This document shows positions 4,545 through 5,247 of a stretch of DNA of 5,247 bases, piece by piece. The notes under the pieces were generated by a model. The model was not told the origin of the DNA. It did not search any database and was given only the letters and a program-made list of their open reading frames with translations. The translations under genes and the position numbers were made by a program. The DNA is taken from NCBI GenBank assembly GCA_021844725.1, contig JAKBSX010000275.1:1-5247 (forward strand), given 5' to 3'. Each line of letters begins with the position of its first letter. The stretch's first letter is position 1. The DNA is from Actinomycetes bacterium. GTDB taxonomy: Bacteria; Actinomycetota; Acidimicrobiia; Acidimicrobiales; Acidimicrobiaceae.

Positions 4545-5247
4545 ATGAATGAAGGAAATGGACGGGATGACTTTTCGAGATCAACAGTGGAATCAATTGC
4601 CAAACGATCCGGCTATATTTGTGCTTACCCTAGTTGCAAACGAATGACGGTTTCCGGGTCAAATGATCGAGATTCAGGTCTTACGATGACTGGTGTCGCG
4701 GCGCACATTACTGCTGCGTCCGAAAAAGGGCCTAGATATGATCATAATATGAGTCAAAAAGAGCGTGCAAGCGAGATAAATGGAATATGGACCTGCCAGA
4801 TTCATGGCAAGTTTATCGATGACAACCCGAGCAAGTGTTCGGTTGAAGAGCTTCGCCGATGGAAATCGCAGCATGAAAAGTGGGTGTTTGACAGAGTCGA
4901 AAGCGGATTAGAGTTATTCAGCCGTGGAGTGTGTCGCTTGAGTTTCAGTAAGGTTTATCCATTTGTTGGTGAATTTAACATTCCGGTTGGTCGAAACAAT
5001 GTCCTTGTAGGTGATATTGAGTTAGGTATAACGTTTTGCCAGATATTGTCTGCGCTATCTGGCGGGGAAAATTGGAAAAAAATTAAATATTTGTTTGATT
5101 TTTCAACTCGTCTAGGATGTTTCCCATATATCGAGCTATCACATCAAAGTGATAACGGTACAACAAGAGTTAAGATCAGCCGGCAGAACATGGCTACGGG
5201 GAGAAGAAAGGCTGATAATGCCCGTCAGAGGGTTCATCGAAGGGTTT
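4545..5247 (+). CDS. HNH-type nuclease domain joined to a degenerate P-loop ATPase-like region (5' part)
   Basis: The frame is open from ATG 4545 to the window end: 234 residues, incomplete. Residues of about 15-110 form a treble-clef HNH-like domain: Cys26-x4-Cys31, GVAAHITAAS with His54, GPRYD, Asn79 in NGIWTCQIHGKFID, and Cys84-x2-His87. The Cys/His set would bind zinc; His54 and Asn79 fit the HNH positions. From about 144, FNIPVGRNNVLVGDIELGIT resembles the start of an SMC/ABC-type ATPase, with G156-x4-G161 followed by Ile162-Thr163 where Walker A needs Lys-Ser/Thr. No strong ribosome-binding site precedes the start. A six-codon frame from ATG 4528 ends at TGA 4546-4548, overlapping it, so coupled initiation is possible. 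It is the first gene after the attC at 4483. Nuclease-type defence is inferred. Confidence 0.72.
   Translation, partial: MNEGNGRDDFSRSTVESIAKRSGYICAYPSCKRMTVSGSNDRDSGLTMTGVAAHITAASEKGPRYDHNMSQKERASEINGIWTCQIHGKFIDDNPSKCSVEELRRWKSQHEKWVFDRVESGLELFSRGVCRLSFSKVYPFVGEFNIPVGRNNVLVGDIELGITFCQILSALSGGENWKKIKYLFDFSTRLGCFPYIELSHQSDNGTTRVKISRQNMATGRRKADNARQRVHRRV

Larger units (their letters stand above)
3084..5247 (+). mobile_element. Right integron cassette array (plus-strand cassettes)
   Basis: A HEPN/Toprim gene is followed by a good attC at 4406-4483, and a second gene (HNH type) starts 61 bases later and leaves the window. The cassettes point right, opposite to the left array. The right attC does not share the arms of attC1 and attC2. 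The left boundary at 3084 rests on the degenerate core box and is uncertain; the 4483 boundary is firm. Confidence 0.7.

Noticed and set aside
4674..4874. Minus-strand ORF of 66 codons
   Set aside because: It is antisense to the conserved HNH domain, which has clear zinc and catalytic motifs on the plus strand.
1..5247. CRISPR array, insertion sequence or integrase gene
   Set aside because: There are no regularly spaced direct repeats, no transposase motifs with flanking terminal repeats, and no tyrosine-recombinase motifs in any frame.

Overview
This window is best read as part of an integron cassette array from an environmental proteobacterium. The basis is four to five attC-like recombination sites: inverted repeats of about 55-105 bp bounded by RYYYAAC and GTTRRRY core boxes. 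Each good site lies at or just past the 3' end of a single-gene unit. The central DNA polymerase IV gene is GC-rich by eye and of a common proteobacterial type. The cassette genes on either side are visibly richer in A+T, as expected for acquired cassettes. I cannot name a genus. No integron integrase gene is visible.

Left arm (1-1442, genes on the minus strand, read right to left). It begins with an attI/attC-like site at about 1436-1496, which contains a 28-codon ORF with a strong Shine-Dalgarno. Next is a cassette encoding a TIR-domain protein (629-1417), then attC2 (578-634). A short cassette follows with a 47-residue predicted membrane protein (303-446), a tRNA 3'-end-like element (270-297) and a 17-bp inverted repeat. 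Then come attC1 (180-242) and the start of a further cassette gene that leaves the window at base 1. attC1 and attC2 are clearly related in sequence.

Centre (1525-3083). This holds an intergenic region with a candidate promoter and an 11-bp palindrome, then dinB (1831-2955, plus strand) from a TTG codon behind a perfect AGGAGG. dinB is transcribed away from the left array, in the position and orientation that intI occupies in a standard integron.

Right arm (about 3084-5247, genes on the plus strand). A cassette encodes a HEPN/Toprim-associated protein (3104-4411) and is followed by a good attC (4406-4483). The next cassette encodes an HNH-type zinc/nuclease domain joined to what looks like a P-loop ATPase start with a lost Walker A lysine (4545 to beyond the window end).

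The TIR, HEPN/Toprim and HNH genes are all of kinds linked to anti-phage or other conflict functions, so the array looks like a store of single-gene defence cassettes. They are separate cassettes, and nothing shows that they act as one system. The unusual points are the two arrays pointing away from each other around dinB, the absence of intI, and the sequence features inside individual cassettes listed in the findings.
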